DNA from: Cladosporium sp. IMV 00045
Taxonomy: Eukaryota; Ascomycota; Dothideomycetes; Cladosporiales; Cladosporiaceae
Assembly (NCBI GenBank): GCA_001931905.2
Contig: MSJI02000323.1
Location: forward strand, 2,378 to 66,377
DNA: 64,000 nucleotides
Direction: 5' to 3'
Every line of letters begins with the position of its first letter. The first letter of the stretch is position 1. The notes beneath the pieces were generated by a model. It did no database searches, was not told the DNA's origin, and saw nothing but the letters and a program-made list of their open reading frames with translations. This document shows, in pieces, positions 52,336 through 63,999 of the stretch. The position numbers and the translations under genes were made by a program.

Positions 52336-54878
52336 GCGCGCCACGATCTACTGGCGATCATGCAGCAGCACAACCACCTTCGCACGCAAGTCTCAACGAC
52401 AGTGACCGCACCGAGCTCGAAAAGCTAGATGCTGCGGTTGGCCGCATGCAGAAGCAGACTCGACCCGATCCCTACCTCGTCACAATTTCTCAGGACCGTC
52501 ATCTTCAGTACCAATACCAGTGGAGATCTCAACAATGGCAGTGGCTCCACAACACACCTTTCAGACCAGAAGAAGGCGAAAATATACAATACCAGACATT
52601 CATCTACCAGGAACCAGGCAAGAACATGTTGTCGCTGCATGCGCAACACTATCCAGAGGAACGACCGGCGACTGCAGACAGCACGCGCAATGCGACAGGT
52701 GCGAACACGCCAGCTCAAGCGCCGAAGAAAGTGATATCGTTCGGCGCATACAAGAAGAAGCAGACGGGCGAGACTCCAACAAGAGAGAATGTGAACTCTC
52801 AAGAAGCGACAAAGTCAGCCAAGCAGGCTGCACTCAAGGGTCCTGCGGAACAAGACAAGACTTTGAAGGCGGACAGCGCCGATATGATCAAGGCAGTGGA
52901 GGAGGATGAGAAAGTGGACTCTATCAGAGATACACAGAGCAAGAAGAAGGAACCTAGAAAGGAAGAGCTGCAGCCCAAACAGTCTGAGCTCAAGCGAAAG
53001 AGGGAAGATAATACGACAACGATGGAAAAGGCTCCAGACATGAATGGTCGCCTCTCTCCGCCGCCCACAAAGAAAGCGAAGAATGTCCGCTCTCCATCAC
53101 CGCCTGCCAGACGGGCGAGCCAGAAGGATGCGCATGCTGAAGACCGGATGCCGCCCAAGCTTTCGCCTCTGCGCCAGGAACCATCAAGTCCTGACTGTTT
53201 CGAGCTACCGCCACGCATATCCCCAGATCTCCCGGATACATTTCAATTGCCACCGCGCATCTCGCCTATACTCCCAGCCAACATCAGGGCTTCACTCGAA
53301 GCTATGGACGAGAGGGGTGTCGTTGGCCGTGCACCGAGAAAGGAGTCGGTTGCCAAGAAAGAAAGCGCGCCCAGCAGTGAATCACATCCCAAATCAGCTG
53401 CTAGAAAGAGAAGTCCAGATCGACGGAAAAGTCCAAGAGCCAGATCAAAATCACCAGAGAAGTCATCCGGGAAGCCATCTGCACAAGACGCTCCTGGGGA
53501 TGAACCAGCGCAAACCGTGGATAGCGGGGAGAAGAAGCAATCGCTTATTGCGAAGATCAAATTCAAGAAAGCGAGGAAAGAAGACGTGCAGCGTATATTG
53601 AAGCTGCCTGCCAGACCCGACAAATACGTGGCTTCACCACCTGCAACGCCAGATTCGTCAGACCGGGACGATCCCGTCGAACCTCCTTCGAACGAGAGAT
53701 CAGCCTCCAAGCAGGCAGATAGAGCGGATTCGGCACGTCGCGCTGGCAAGGGTGTAGCTCAAAAGCTAGGGCCCGCACCCAAAAGAACAGAAGAGAGAAA
53801 GCCAACGTCGGAGAAGCGGCCCAGAGCTGAGCCAGATACAGAACCGGCGAACAACTCAGGACCACCAGCGAAAAGAGCTAAGTTTGACTCAGTGCAAGAA
53901 CCGTCTGCTAAGAAGAGGCAAGCTGAGAGCGCCTCATCGGAAACTACGGGAAAGCAGAAAGACTCCGACACTATTGAAGTGAAAAGGAAGATCAAATCTG
54001 CAGCACAGGCTGATACCCCTTCTCCAGCCGCGCAAGGCAAGTTGAAGAGTGTCGCTGCTCGCAAAGATCTCAACGCCAAACGCGATGGATCGGCCGATAG
54101 TCAAGCGAGCACGTCACATTCACAATCACAGTCGGCTTCAAACAAGACAAGCCACACCTCCCAGCCAAACGGAACTGTCACCAAGAAGTCATCAAACAAC
54201 ACCCTGCCCGCGAGAAAAGCAACATCACAAGACTGGACCGCCGAGCGCGAACGCCTGGAAAGGATCGGCCGCGAGATTAAGCATGCCGCCTCCGATCTTC
54301 TGTCCGACAAGCCCAACGCCGCCGCCCGCGAAGCCGCCGCCGTCAAATCCATCGAATCGCTCGTCTGCTACCTCCTAGCATTCACCTGCGCCGACCGCGC
54401 CGCCGCGCTATCCAACAAAAAATCCGCCCTGCAACAATGGCGCAGCCTGCAGCCTTTCTCCGGCTTCGTGGAGCGCAACGCAGCCCCCTTCCCCGCCCTC
54501 TCCGGCCTCGCATCCGCTCTCTCCCTGTCCCACAGCGCACACTTCCTCAGTCTCGTAGCGCAAACCCCCAATGAAGGCCCAAGCCGCGACTCCCTCATCA
54601 CCATCAACGGCGCTCTCATCAAAGCCGCCGCCAACGCGGACGAGAAGCTAGACGTCGACGCGCTGATCGAACACTTCCCCAAGACGTGGAAGGGCCGCTC
54701 GAAAACCTCCGCGATAGATGACGACGGTGAAGAACCGAAGAGGCTGCTCGAGGGAAGCTACAGGCTGCCTCTGGGCGTGCAGACGGATCCAGTGCAGGCT
54801 GCCAGGGCTGGAGTGGCTGTTCTGAGGGAATGGGTTGCGAAGGTCGGGTTGGATTATGAGTTCCACCTCGTTGCTTGA
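52336..54878 (+). CDS. Large Lys/Ser/Pro-rich nuclear-type protein, copy B (first 13 bases missing)
   Basis: Homeolog of 38202-40757. The contig starts at coding base 14, so only MPPA and part of the next codon are absent; the open frame runs to a stop at 54878 with no net length change from copy A over 2543 bases. Substitutions are scattered (for example LNDSDRTEL against FNDNDRTEL, KKKEPRKEE against KQKETRKEE, EHFPKTWKGRSKTSAIDDD against ENFPKTWKGRSKSSVIADD). The folded-looking N-terminus and the helical C-terminus are nearly unchanged, the disordered middle changes more. Function unknown, as for copy A. Confidence 0.8.
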
Positions 54879-55582
54879 GCTTCCTTCTCGCGAGAGTTTG
54901 CCACGGCGCGTCGGCCTTGTCGGGTGTCGTGAGGGCACCCTGCGAGTCTTTTCATATTTCCTTTTGGCCACGGTTCTCTGGCTGTGATCACTGGAGTTCT
55001 CTTTGACAGCGGCTGCTTTCTTTCCTTTCCTTTCCTTTCCTTTCCTTTCCTTTTCTTTTTCTTTTTTCTTTTTCCTTTTATTTTTTGGCTCAAATTTGAT
55101 TTTTGGCATTTTGATTTGTTTTGATATCATGGGCGTAAACAACCGGCAAATGATACCCAAGAAACGCCCTAGTGCTGTTTGTGCTGAATTAGTTCGGCCT
55201 TTTCTTACTTTTTTTCTTTGTTCCCTCGCGGCGAGGAGAGGAGGACTTTACGGTTGAGCTGTAGAGAGATAGATAGAGCCCGAGAGAGTTAAAAATGGCT
55301 TTTGGAATTCTTTTTTCTTCGTCTTTTCATTCGTGAGGTTTTGTGGACAAATAGTGGGAATGACTTGAGATTTGAGCGGGCCGTGGCCTTTAGATTAGTT
55401 CGTCGGCGACAGGAGTCTATCAATGAGAAGTGATGAGGGTGCAGACGGTTCACTCAACACTAAAGAGAAGACCTTCCTTGAAAATCGAAACCTCAAGGCT
55501 TCTGATTTCGCTGCAATGACCGGCCATGCCACGCTCCACCAAACCCCTCAGACTCTCCAAACCCTTCCACTTCTCACCTCGT
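54879..55582. other. Convergent intergenic region, copy B
   Basis: About 700 bp; includes the pyrimidine tract at 55014-55086. It is about 200 bp longer than the same region of copy A, which is interrupted by a gap. Confidence 0.55.
55014..55086. repeat. CTTTC/T-rich low-complexity tract
   Basis: Repeated TTTCC units pass into T-runs with single C. The equivalent place in copy A is a T-run that breaks the assembly at 40927. Confidence 0.9.
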
Positions 55583-57041
55583 TCACTCATCCTCTCCCGT
55601 CTGCTCCAAATCGTCCCATCCCCACACCCCAACGCCATAACCCAAACACGCCTGCAGCGACTCGACGCCCCGCTCATCTTCCCGCCAAACCAGCTGCGTA
55701 GGCCGTTTGACGCCAGTCGGGCCACGCGACTTCACCGCCATGCTAGGGCGCTCGCGAGCTTGCGCCCGCCGCTTGAGAGTTTCTCCGTCCGGCCCTGGGA
55801 CAAGCGTCCTCACCTCCCTACCTGTACGCAAGCTCGCGACGCGAACTTCGACGTTCGTGCGGCACGTGGCGTCGAAAGCTACGAGGCCGCGGTCGTTGAC
55901 GTCGAAGATTAGCTGCGGCCCTTCGTGCACGAAGGGGAAGTGCAGGAGGGGTTTGCTCGCTCTGCTCGTGGAGGTGCGCGTGTCGTGCAGCGAGAGGCCG
56001 TGGTTGGTCGAGACGAGGAGTTGCGTGCCGGCGCTGGAGGGGACGGGGAGGATCCCAGTCACGTTGTGTGCGCTTTGGAAGCGTGGAGAGGAGCCTTGCG
56101 CGCGCGTGTCCCAGAGCAGCACGCGTTTGCCGGAACTGGCGGCGATGGTGGTGGGGTTTAGCCAGGAGGCTGCGCGCGAGTTGGAGGATTTGTGGAGGTT
56201 GGAGAGGATCCGACCGTCCAGGCTGATGTGGCGCACGCGGTCTGAGGCGGCGATGACGCCTGTTTCGCCTGTGGGAGAGATGGCACTGTCCCATACGGTT
56301 GTTGTTTCATCGTCGCCGATTGTCAGGAGAACTGACGGGCGGAAGTCCTGATCAGTGCCGATAGGGCCTACTTGAACATTGTTGGGTCCACCACTCGCAC
56401 ATGCAAGAAGAGTGTTGGGGTCCTCTGGCGGCCATACGGACGTGGAGTTCACGCGGGCTGAGAAGAGAGCGACGCTATCCCGTCGATAGTCACAAGTCTC
56501 AACCATCTGCGTGTCGCGACCTATCACAGAAGAAAGAGTGTATATGTCCGAGGACTCACTTGTCGTCCGTGTATCCCATGATGGACTCAACTCTGTAATG
56601 AGAGTGGCGTCGCATGAGGGCATCGGGTGGGCAGAGAGGACTTGATGGTGAGAGGAGAGCAGATTCTTGAAACGCAACTGAGAGACGAAAGCCTCGTCTG
56701 CTTGGATGCGGTTGATAGCGTGGGGCCTCGATCCTACTTCGCGACCTAAGCCGATGCCAGCGTACTCGGGAAATGCCAGCAGTTTTGATCGTTGAATAGT
56801 TTGGGCCTGTCGTTTCTTCTCGGCTCGCAGCTCGACTTTGCGCTTCTTGGCCACTTGTCTCTCATGGCGGACGTTGGATTTGGTGTACTTTTCTCCGAGA
56901 GTCTGGGCGGCATGATTGGCGGTTATCTTGAAGTACTTCTTCTTCTCCTCATCTAAAAATTGACTATATTATCGGCCGTTTCTTTTGAAGGTGATCAACA
57001 GGCATACCATAGTAATAACCGGGGATGTTGCCCAAATTCAT
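55583..57041 (-). CDS. DCAF4-like WD40 repeat protein, copy B
   Basis: Homeolog of 41242-42704 with exons 57041-57008 and 56952-55583, again 34 and 1370 nt and 467 residues. The intron differs in length and sequence from copy A (55 against 59 nt) and holds stops, while exon 1 (MNLGNIPGYYY) is identical. This comparison proves the short first exon and rules out the internal starts that raw frames suggest. WD40 elements are as in copy A, with SLHDTRTS for SLYDTRTS. Confidence 0.87.
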
Positions 57042-57420
57042 CCTGCAGGAATAAGAATACTATGCTCGCTTGATATCGATTCAATCAGCATGGTCGAGTG
57101 TCGTAGGCTGCATCAATGAGGATGAGTCGAATCGCAGGTTTGTGCCAATGCGACAGATGAACAAATCGGAAGGCAATTTTGAATGAAGCCCGGCAGGCGT
57201 AGGTCAGAAGAGAGGCTGCATGACGCTAAAGGACCGTCCCGCCGCTAGCCACGTTGTGGCAAAGTCTAATTCGCCCCGCGTTGAGTGATGTCAGATCGCA
57301 TGCCGGGAATGTCTCACCTCTGACGGTGATGCGCATCAAACAATACTAGTATATCCATATGTAACATAAATGCTCCATTTCGCCACCCTACACTCATTTG
57401 CATTTTAAACATACACGCCC
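57042..57420. other. Divergent promoter DCAF4-SELO, copy B
   Basis: About 380 bp, mostly alignable to copy A with scattered substitutions and small indels. Confidence 0.45.
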
Positions 57421-59349
57421 ATGATACCTACCCTACGAAGCCGGCCTCAAGCGTTACACAGTCGAGTCGCGCAAATGGCAAGCCATCTCAACACCACAAA
57501 CGGCGCGCAGTCGAGACAATTCAGCATCCGAGATCTACCTAAGAGCAACAACTTTACCCAAAAGCTTCCTCCAGACGAGCAGTACCCTACGCCAACTGCT
57601 TCACATAATGAAGAGCGACTGAAATTGGGCCCGCGCCTGGTGAAAAATGCTGCATACACATACGTTCGTCCGGAGCCTTTTACGAAGACGGAGCTCGTGG
57701 GGGTGTCGCGGACTGCGCTGAAGGACCTTGGTATCGATCCGAAGTCTGTGGAAGAGGAGGATTTTAAGGACACCGTGTCAGGAAACAAGATCATCACGAT
57801 CGATGGTGAACCCAAGGACGGCGACATATACCCCTGGGCACAATGCTACGGTGGCTATCAGTTCGGATCCTGGGCGGGACAATTGGGAGATGGTCGCGCC
57901 ATCTCGCTCTTCGAGACTACCAATTCTAGTACGGGCGAGCGGTATGAAGTACAGCTCAAGGGTGCGGGCAAGACGCCGTACTCGAGGTTCGCAGACGGCA
58001 GAGCAGTCGTAAGAAGCAGCATTAGAGAATTTGTCGTCAGCGAATCTCTCAATGCAATTGGTATCCCTACTACAAGAGCACTCAGTCTTGTACTTGCACC
58101 CGACGCTCGCATAAGACGTGAGAGAATCGAACGGGGAGCTATCGTTGCGCGTTTCGCACAGACTTGGCTTAGGCTGGGTACTTTTGATCTCGCGAGGTCA
58201 AGAGGCGACCGGAACATGATCAGAAAACTGTCCGACTACGTTGCCGAAGAGGTTTTCGGCGGCTGGGAGAACCTGCCATCCAAGCTTGCTTCTACAGAGG
58301 GTAAAGATGCTCTGGAGCCCTCTCGCGGGGCTGCCAAGGATGCTCTGGAAGGCGAGAACGATACGCAAGAGAATCGTTTTGCCCGTCTGTACAGAGAAAT
58401 CGCCCGGCGCAATGCCAAAATGGTCGCTTACTGGCAAGCCTACGCTTTCACGAATGGCGTGCTAAACACCGACAACACTTCCGTCTATGGCCTTTCGATC
58501 GACTTCGGTCCCTTCGCCTTCCTCGACAATTTCGATCCGAACTACACCCCCAATCATGACGACCACATGCTCCGCTATTCCTACAAGAACCAGCCTAGCA
58601 TTATCTGGTGGAACCTGGTTCGCCTCGGCGAAGCACTTGGTGAGCTAATCGGCGCGGGCGGCCGGTGTGACGAGCAGGAATTCGTCGAGCAAGGCGTCCG
58701 CGAAAACTGGGCGGACGAGCTGATCAAGCGCGCCGAGACGATCATCCAGTCCACAGGAGACGAATACAGAGCCGTTTTCATGGCGGAATACAAGCGTTTG
58801 ATGACAGCACGCCTGGGCCTGAAGCAGTTCAAGGAGTCCGATTTCGAAGAGCTTTACTCCGAGCTTCTCGACACCCTCGAGGCGCTAGAGCTGGACTTCA
58901 ACCACACATTCCGCAAGCTGAGCGGCATCAAGACCGAGGAGATCGACACCGACGAGAAGCGCAAGGACATCGCAAGCCGCTTCTTCCACCACGAAGGCCT
59001 CAGCAGCCTCGCCGGGACCGAAGACGAAGCACGCGCCCGAATCGCCAACTGGCTCGAGAAATACCGCCAGCGTGTCGTCGAGGACTGGTCCGAGTCCGCC
59101 GAGGCTCAAGAGGAGCGTTTCGCCGCCATGAAAGCCGTCAACCCGAAGTTCATTCCGAGATCTTGGATTCTGGACGAGCTGATCGAACGCGTGGAGAAGA
59201 AGGGTGAGCGGGAAATTCTGGACCGCGTTATGAATATGGCGCTGGATCCGTTCAAGGAGGAGTGGGGTGGCAACCGTGAGGAGGAGGAGCGTTTCTGTGG
59301 CGATGTGCCCAGGTATCAGAGGGCTATGCAGTGCTCTTGCAGCTCGTAG
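57421..59349 (+). CDS. FMP40: Protein adenylyltransferase SelO / Fmp40, copy B
   Basis: Homeolog of 43075-45003, also 642 residues and no indels. Changes concentrate in the presequence and first 80 residues (HSRVAQMASHLNTTNGAQSR against RSRVAQMANHLSTTNGTQLR); the catalytic blocks QFGSWAGQLGDGRA, LKGAGKTPYSRFADGRAV and NTDNTSVYGLSIDFGPFAFLD are identical, and the end QCSCSS is kept. Both copies therefore look active. Confidence 0.95.
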   Translation: MIPTLRSRPQALHSRVAQMASHLNTTNGAQSRQFSIRDLPKSNNFTQKLPPDEQYPTPTASHNEERLKLGPRLVKNAAYTYVRPEPFTKTELVGVSRTALKDLGIDPKSVEEEDFKDTVSGNKIITIDGEPKDGDIYPWAQCYGGYQFGSWAGQLGDGRAISLFETTNSSTGERYEVQLKGAGKTPYSRFADGRAVVRSSIREFVVSESLNAIGIPTTRALSLVLAPDARIRRERIERGAIVARFAQTWLRLGTFDLARSRGDRNMIRKLSDYVAEEVFGGWENLPSKLASTEGKDALEPSRGAAKDALEGENDTQENRFARLYREIARRNAKMVAYWQAYAFTNGVLNTDNTSVYGLSIDFGPFAFLDNFDPNYTPNHDDHMLRYSYKNQPSIIWWNLVRLGEALGELIGAGGRCDEQEFVEQGVRENWADELIKRAETIIQSTGDEYRAVFMAEYKRLMTARLGLKQFKESDFEELYSELLDTLEALELDFNHTFRKLSGIKTEEIDTDEKRKDIASRFFHHEGLSSLAGTEDEARARIANWLEKYRQRVVEDWSESAEAQEERFAAMKAVNPKFIPRSWILDELIERVEKKGEREILDRVMNMALDPFKEEWGGNREEEERFCGDVPRYQRAMQCSCSS

Positions 59350-60297
59350 AGTGGCAAGCCATTTCTTTCATGGACGTCAAAAGGATTGGGGTCTATCAGT
59401 GTACGACTTTGTCTTGGTTAGAAATAAGCAGATGCATGATACTGTAATGTTGTATCGTATTAGAATGAGAAATTTCGCGTGTGCATATCTAACAATGCGA
59501 ACATGAGTCGGTCCTCGGATGTTCTCCTTGAGAGATTGTTACTAGTGTTCTTTTCAACTCTTAGCATTTTGCTCACTTGAACATCGAAGATTAGCCTCAA
59601 GACTTGCATACGGAGAAGCTGTAGGGTAGATGCCTCACTTCACCGGCTGCCATCATTGACAGGCGAGCTTCTAGACCTCGGACCACAATTGACAGCACTT
59701 TACATGAAGCATGCCAACAATCTTCAATCAAACCTCAGAGCACGGGCACAAGCTCTCAATCTAACACTCGGCTAATCAACACCAAGCCTTTCGGCAGTTG
59801 CTTTCTGATCCGCGCTAACCTCGGAAAAACCGGGTCCCATGTGCCAGAGAAGAAGATTCTGCCCTAAGGCGGAATTCTCCCCCCTCTGCTCTGTCATCCA
59901 AACCTTCGCCATCGACAACGCAATTGCTCAAAAATCTGCGCTAAATCATCAATGGTCATCCGTGCGCCATCCTCGAAAGGCCATCTGGCCGCGAGGAGAT
60001 TTAGCTTTTTTCACCTTGCGATGCTCGTGTCACTCGGTATTCGCTGTGTATCTGTGTGCCTGCTAAGTCAGCTTGGTTGCAATCTATTCCGCGCTGCTAA
60101 GGTAAGTAGGGTGAGGACCTGTCTTTTTTCATGGTTTGTGTGGTTATTCTCTCTAGTTTAGTGTTCCTGCATATCACTCTCGACTCCAAGACCGTCATCG
60201 TTCTGTTTTCTTGTTCAGCAAGGCATCACACTTCGCACCTTTCTCCAGTGGCGACGACCTACCTGGTATCGAGAGCAGCGCTCTTCTACTCACAACC
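59350..60297. other. Intergenic and 5' leader of the MFS gene, copy B
   Basis: About 950 bp. Its first 300 bp differ strongly from copy A, the remainder aligns, including the probable 5' untranslated intron donor GTAAGTAGG near 60102. Confidence 0.45.
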
Positions 60298-61926
60298 ATG
60301 GACGACACGGCAGAACGGGAAGAGCTCGAAGTCCCTCCCAGAACCTCGTCAGATGCTTCATCAACAATAGCCGAGTCCACCAAAGAAAACGATGAAGCGG
60401 ACATGGAGCTCCACCAAACTTCGATGCAGCGCACCAAATCACTGGAACACATGGTCTCTCTGCCCCGCGAAGTCCTCGTCGTCGGACTCATCTGTCTGGC
60501 CCAGTTCACAACGCAGATGGGCTTAGGACAAGTCCTCTCAATCCTACACATCATCGCAGCCGATTTTGGTATAACCGAGCCAGGAGTCAAGGCATGGCTC
60601 ATTGCAGGCTACAGTCTTACGGTTGGCACATTTATCCTGGTCTCTGGACGTTTGGGCGATCTCTTTGGATATAAGAAGATGCTGGTCATCGGCTATATCT
60701 GGTTCGCGCTCTGGTCAATGGTTGCTGGTTTGGCGGTCTATTCCAATTACGTCCTCTTCGTCTGGGCGAGGGTACTTCAAGGCATCGGTCCATCGATCTG
60801 TCTCCCCAATGGACTGGCTCTCCTTGGCGTTCTGTACAGCCCTGGCAGAAGGAAGGCGATGGCGTTTGCGGCTTTCGGTGGCGTGGCTCCTGGAGGCGCA
60901 GTCGTTGGATCAGCTTTTGGTGGTGTTTTTGCTCTGGCTTGGTGGCCGTGGACTTTCTGGTCTTCTGCAATCTTCCTGGCTGGTCTTGCTGCTGTTGGAG
61001 CTTGGGCTATCCCCGATCCTCCTCGCAAGGTCGATACTCGCGAGATGTCCAATCTTGATGTTCTGAAGATGTGCGACCCCCTAGGTGCTCTCGCTGGTGT
61101 TACGGGACTGGTATTGTTCAACTTTGCATGGAATCAAGCACCGATCGACGGTTGGGATGCTCCTGATGTGATTGTCACGCTGATCCTCGGTGTTCTAATC
61201 ATCATGGGTTTCTTCTACATCGAGCTGCACGTCTCGTCCAACCCTCTCATCCCTTTCGAAGCACTGAACACCGACACGGCCTTCGTCCTGGGATGCATGG
61301 CATGCGGCTGGGGCTGCTTCGGCATCTGGGTCTTCTATCTCTGGCAACAACTCGAAGTTCTACGTGGAGCCTCTCCCCTCCTAGCTTCCGCCTACCTTTC
61401 ACCCCTAGTCATCTCCGGCATCGTAGCAGCTCTCACAACCGGCTTCCTACTCGGTCACGTCCGACCGCCGTGGCTCATGATGATAGCCATGATGGCCTTC
61501 CTGACAAGCTCAGTGCTCATGGCCACCGCTCCCGTACACCAAATTTACTGGGCGCAAATCTTCGTCACTTGCATCCTCGCCCCTTTCGGCATGGACATGT
61601 CCTTTCCCGCAGCGACGCTCATCCTCTCCAACGCCGTGTCCAGAGAGCACCAGGGCGTTGCGGCGAGTTTGATCAACACCGTCGTCAATTATTCCATTTC
61701 GCTCGGTCTGGGGTTTGCGGGCACGGTGGAGGTGCATGTCACGGAGGGGAATGGGGAGTTTGGCGATACGTTGCATGGGTACAGGAGTTCTTTTTACATG
61801 GGCATTGGGCTTGCTGGGCTGGGGATTTTCTTGAGCTTTGTTTTCGTATGCAAGAGTTATTGGAAGGATCATGTCGATGCAAGACGACAAGTGCGCGAGG
61901 AGAAACCTGTTTCGGAGGAAGCGTAA
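60298..61926 (+). CDS. Major facilitator (DHA2 / Amf1-like) transporter, copy B
   Basis: Homeolog of 45907-47538; 542 residues, one fewer because of a codon deletion in the acidic N-terminal part (KENDEADMEL against KDNDDEANMDL). All spans and motifs (GRLGDLFGYKKM, SICLPNGLALLG, GGVAPGGAVVGSAFGG) are the same; differences are mostly conservative (IWFALWSMV/VWFALWSMV). The extreme C-terminus differs (RRQVREEKPVSEEA). Substrate unknown. Confidence 0.9.
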   Translation: MDDTAEREELEVPPRTSSDASSTIAESTKENDEADMELHQTSMQRTKSLEHMVSLPREVLVVGLICLAQFTTQMGLGQVLSILHIIAADFGITEPGVKAWLIAGYSLTVGTFILVSGRLGDLFGYKKMLVIGYIWFALWSMVAGLAVYSNYVLFVWARVLQGIGPSICLPNGLALLGVLYSPGRRKAMAFAAFGGVAPGGAVVGSAFGGVFALAWWPWTFWSSAIFLAGLAAVGAWAIPDPPRKVDTREMSNLDVLKMCDPLGALAGVTGLVLFNFAWNQAPIDGWDAPDVIVTLILGVLIIMGFFYIELHVSSNPLIPFEALNTDTAFVLGCMACGWGCFGIWVFYLWQQLEVLRGASPLLASAYLSPLVISGIVAALTTGFLLGHVRPPWLMMIAMMAFLTSSVLMATAPVHQIYWAQIFVTCILAPFGMDMSFPAATLILSNAVSREHQGVAASLINTVVNYSISLGLGFAGTVEVHVTEGNGEFGDTLHGYRSSFYMGIGLAGLGIFLSFVFVCKSYWKDHVDARRQVREEKPVSEEA

Positions 61927-62413
61927 TCTCTTTTGAGAAAGAAGATTATATCATGAATAGATTAATGTGTTTCTCGTTACGAGTTCAGAATTGACTGCCT
62001 TTTTATCTCGTCAAAGCGGAAGGTATTCATTGATAAGTGAAGGTAGCAGTTAATGTATACATGCGGTCACGCGCCTTCCAAAAACCTCGGTTCGCTATTA
62101 ACCTTAAATGCTTGCTCTCTCTTTCATGTTTTCAATCCCAAAGAGCGTATGTGAGCTCAAAGTGCTCTGCTGGCGCCTCGCGTATTTTTCCGTCGAAAGA
62201 AGTGGAGGATAGTAGCATAAGAGGAGAAGAGATAGCGAAAGTAAGACGCTGGACGGCGCGTGGCATTGCAACCAGGACTTGACAAGCACAAGAACAATTT
62301 CTCGGTTTGAGCCCATACATGTATTGATATTTCGCAATGACTACATCAAGGATGTGCTTCCGACGAATGTGGAGTTCTGCGAACGGTGGAAGTAGACCCA
62401 GCGAGAGTTTGGA

Positions 62414-62424
62414 GACGTAACGTC
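62414..62424. promoter_or_regulatory. CRE-like palindrome GACGTAACGTC, LEU2 copy B
   Basis: Same palindrome and same spacing to the Leu3-type site (20 bp apart) as in copy A. Confidence 0.4.
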
Positions 62425-62443
62425 AACCACACGGAGCAAAGAG

Positions 62444-62453
62444 CCGATGTCGG
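62444..62453. promoter_or_regulatory. Leu3-type site CCG-N4-CGG, LEU2 copy B
   Basis: CCGATGTCGG 104 bp upstream of the ATG; conserved with copy A within a near-identical promoter block. Confidence 0.6.
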
Positions 62454-62556
62454 CAAAGAGTCGCTCTCATTTTTGGAGGGGCAACTTCACCACCAACAAA
62501 CATACTGCAATTTAGCCATCTTCCCTGTATATTATTACCTCTAAAAGGAACTCAAA

Positions 62557-63999
62557 ATGTCTGAATACAACGTTGTCATTTTCGCCGGTGAGTATCGTCT
62601 CTAGCTATCCGATCATCCACCAATGTCCTGCTAACACTTTATCACAGGCGACCACTGCGGTCCGGAGGTATAGTCTGACCGAGCCAATGCTAGATGCCTC
62701 CTCTAAATATGTACTGACGAGTATTTACCTTGAAAGGTCACCGCAGAGGGTGTGAAGGTAAGAGGTGACTTCTTCAATATCGGCCGAGCAATCGCTGACA
62801 GACCATCTCTAGATCCTCCGCACTATCCAGGAGCACACCGACATCAAGTTCAACTTCCAGGAACACCTTCTCGGTGGCGTACGTCCAGCACCGTCCGCTC
62901 CTAATCCACGAAACCAACTCACACTCTTCCCAGGCCTCAATCGACGCCACCGGCTCCCCTTTGACAGACGAAGCCCTCGCCGCCGCCAAAGCCGCCGACG
63001 CCGTCCTGCTGGGCGCCATCGGCGGCCCCAAATGGGGCACCGGCAGCGTTCGCCCTGAGCAAGGTATCCTGAAGCTGCGAAAGGAAATGGGCACGTACGG
63101 CAACCTGCGCCCTTGCTTCTTCGCGTCCGAGTCCCTCGTCGACGCCTCCCCCCTCAAAGCCGAAGTGTGCCGCGGCACCAACTTCAACATCGTGCGCGAG
63201 CTCACGGGCGGAATCTACTTCGGCGAGCGCAAAGAGGACGACGGCAGCGGGTACGCGCTCGACACGGAGCCCTACTCTCGCGCCGAGATCGAGCGCGTCA
63301 CCCGCCTGGCCGCCCACCTCGCTCTGGCCGAGGACCCGCCCGCGCCCGTCTGGTCGCTCGACAAGGCCAACGTCATGGCCACCAGCAGGCTGTGGCGCAA
63401 GACCGTCACCGAGGTCATGGAAAAGGAGTTCCCTCAGCTCAAGCTCGGCCACCACCTCATCGACTCCGCTGCCATGCTGATGGTCAAGAACCCCCGCGCT
63501 TTGAATGGTGTCATCGTCACGAGCAACTTGTTCGGCGACATCATCTCCGACGAAGCCTCCGTCATCCCTGGCTCGCTCGGTCTCCTGCCCAGTGCATCCC
63601 TCACCGCCTCTCCGGACGGCAAGAGCAAGTGCAACGGTATCTACGAGCCTATCCACGGTAAGTCTACATGCTCTTCCTATCCCCGCACAGATCCGAAGCC
63701 AACCCGAAATACACAACGCAACCAAAACAAAACCAAAGAATTCCCTCTCTAACAACATTCCAGGCTCCGCCCCCGACATCTCCGGCCAAGGCGTCGTCAA
63801 CCCGATCGCGACCATCCTGTCCGTGAGCATGATGCTGAAGTACAGCTTCCAGCAGCCCGAGCTGGCGCGCAAGGTCGACGCCGCCGTCAAAGCGAGCATC
63901 GACAAGGGCGTGCGCACCAAGGACATCGGCGGCAGCGCGGGCACGGCGGAGGTCGGCGATGCTATCGTGGAGGAGCTGGTTGCTATTCTTAAGGCTTAG
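62557..63999 (+). CDS. LEU2: 3-isopropylmalate dehydrogenase, copy B
   Basis: Homeolog of 48175-49603 with six exons of identical lengths: 62557-62587, 62648-62667, 62737-62757, 62813-62878, 62934-63657, 63764-63999. The 365-residue product differs from copy A only at a few positions (for example [13 protein letters not shown] against [13 protein letters not shown]). The 20- and 21-nt microexons are unchanged while the flanking introns vary in sequence and length, which confirms the gene model. The stop lies one base before the window end. Confidence 0.95.

Larger units (their letters stand above)
61927..62556. other. Intergenic MFS-LEU2, copy B
   Basis: About 630 bp; proximal part strongly conserved with copy A including both palindromes, distal part diverged. 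Confidence 0.6.

Noticed and set aside
38215..63999. Recent tandem segmental duplication
   Set aside because: All duplicated block ends coincide with 20-N gaps and cut genes; the contig layout explains the pattern without a duplication.
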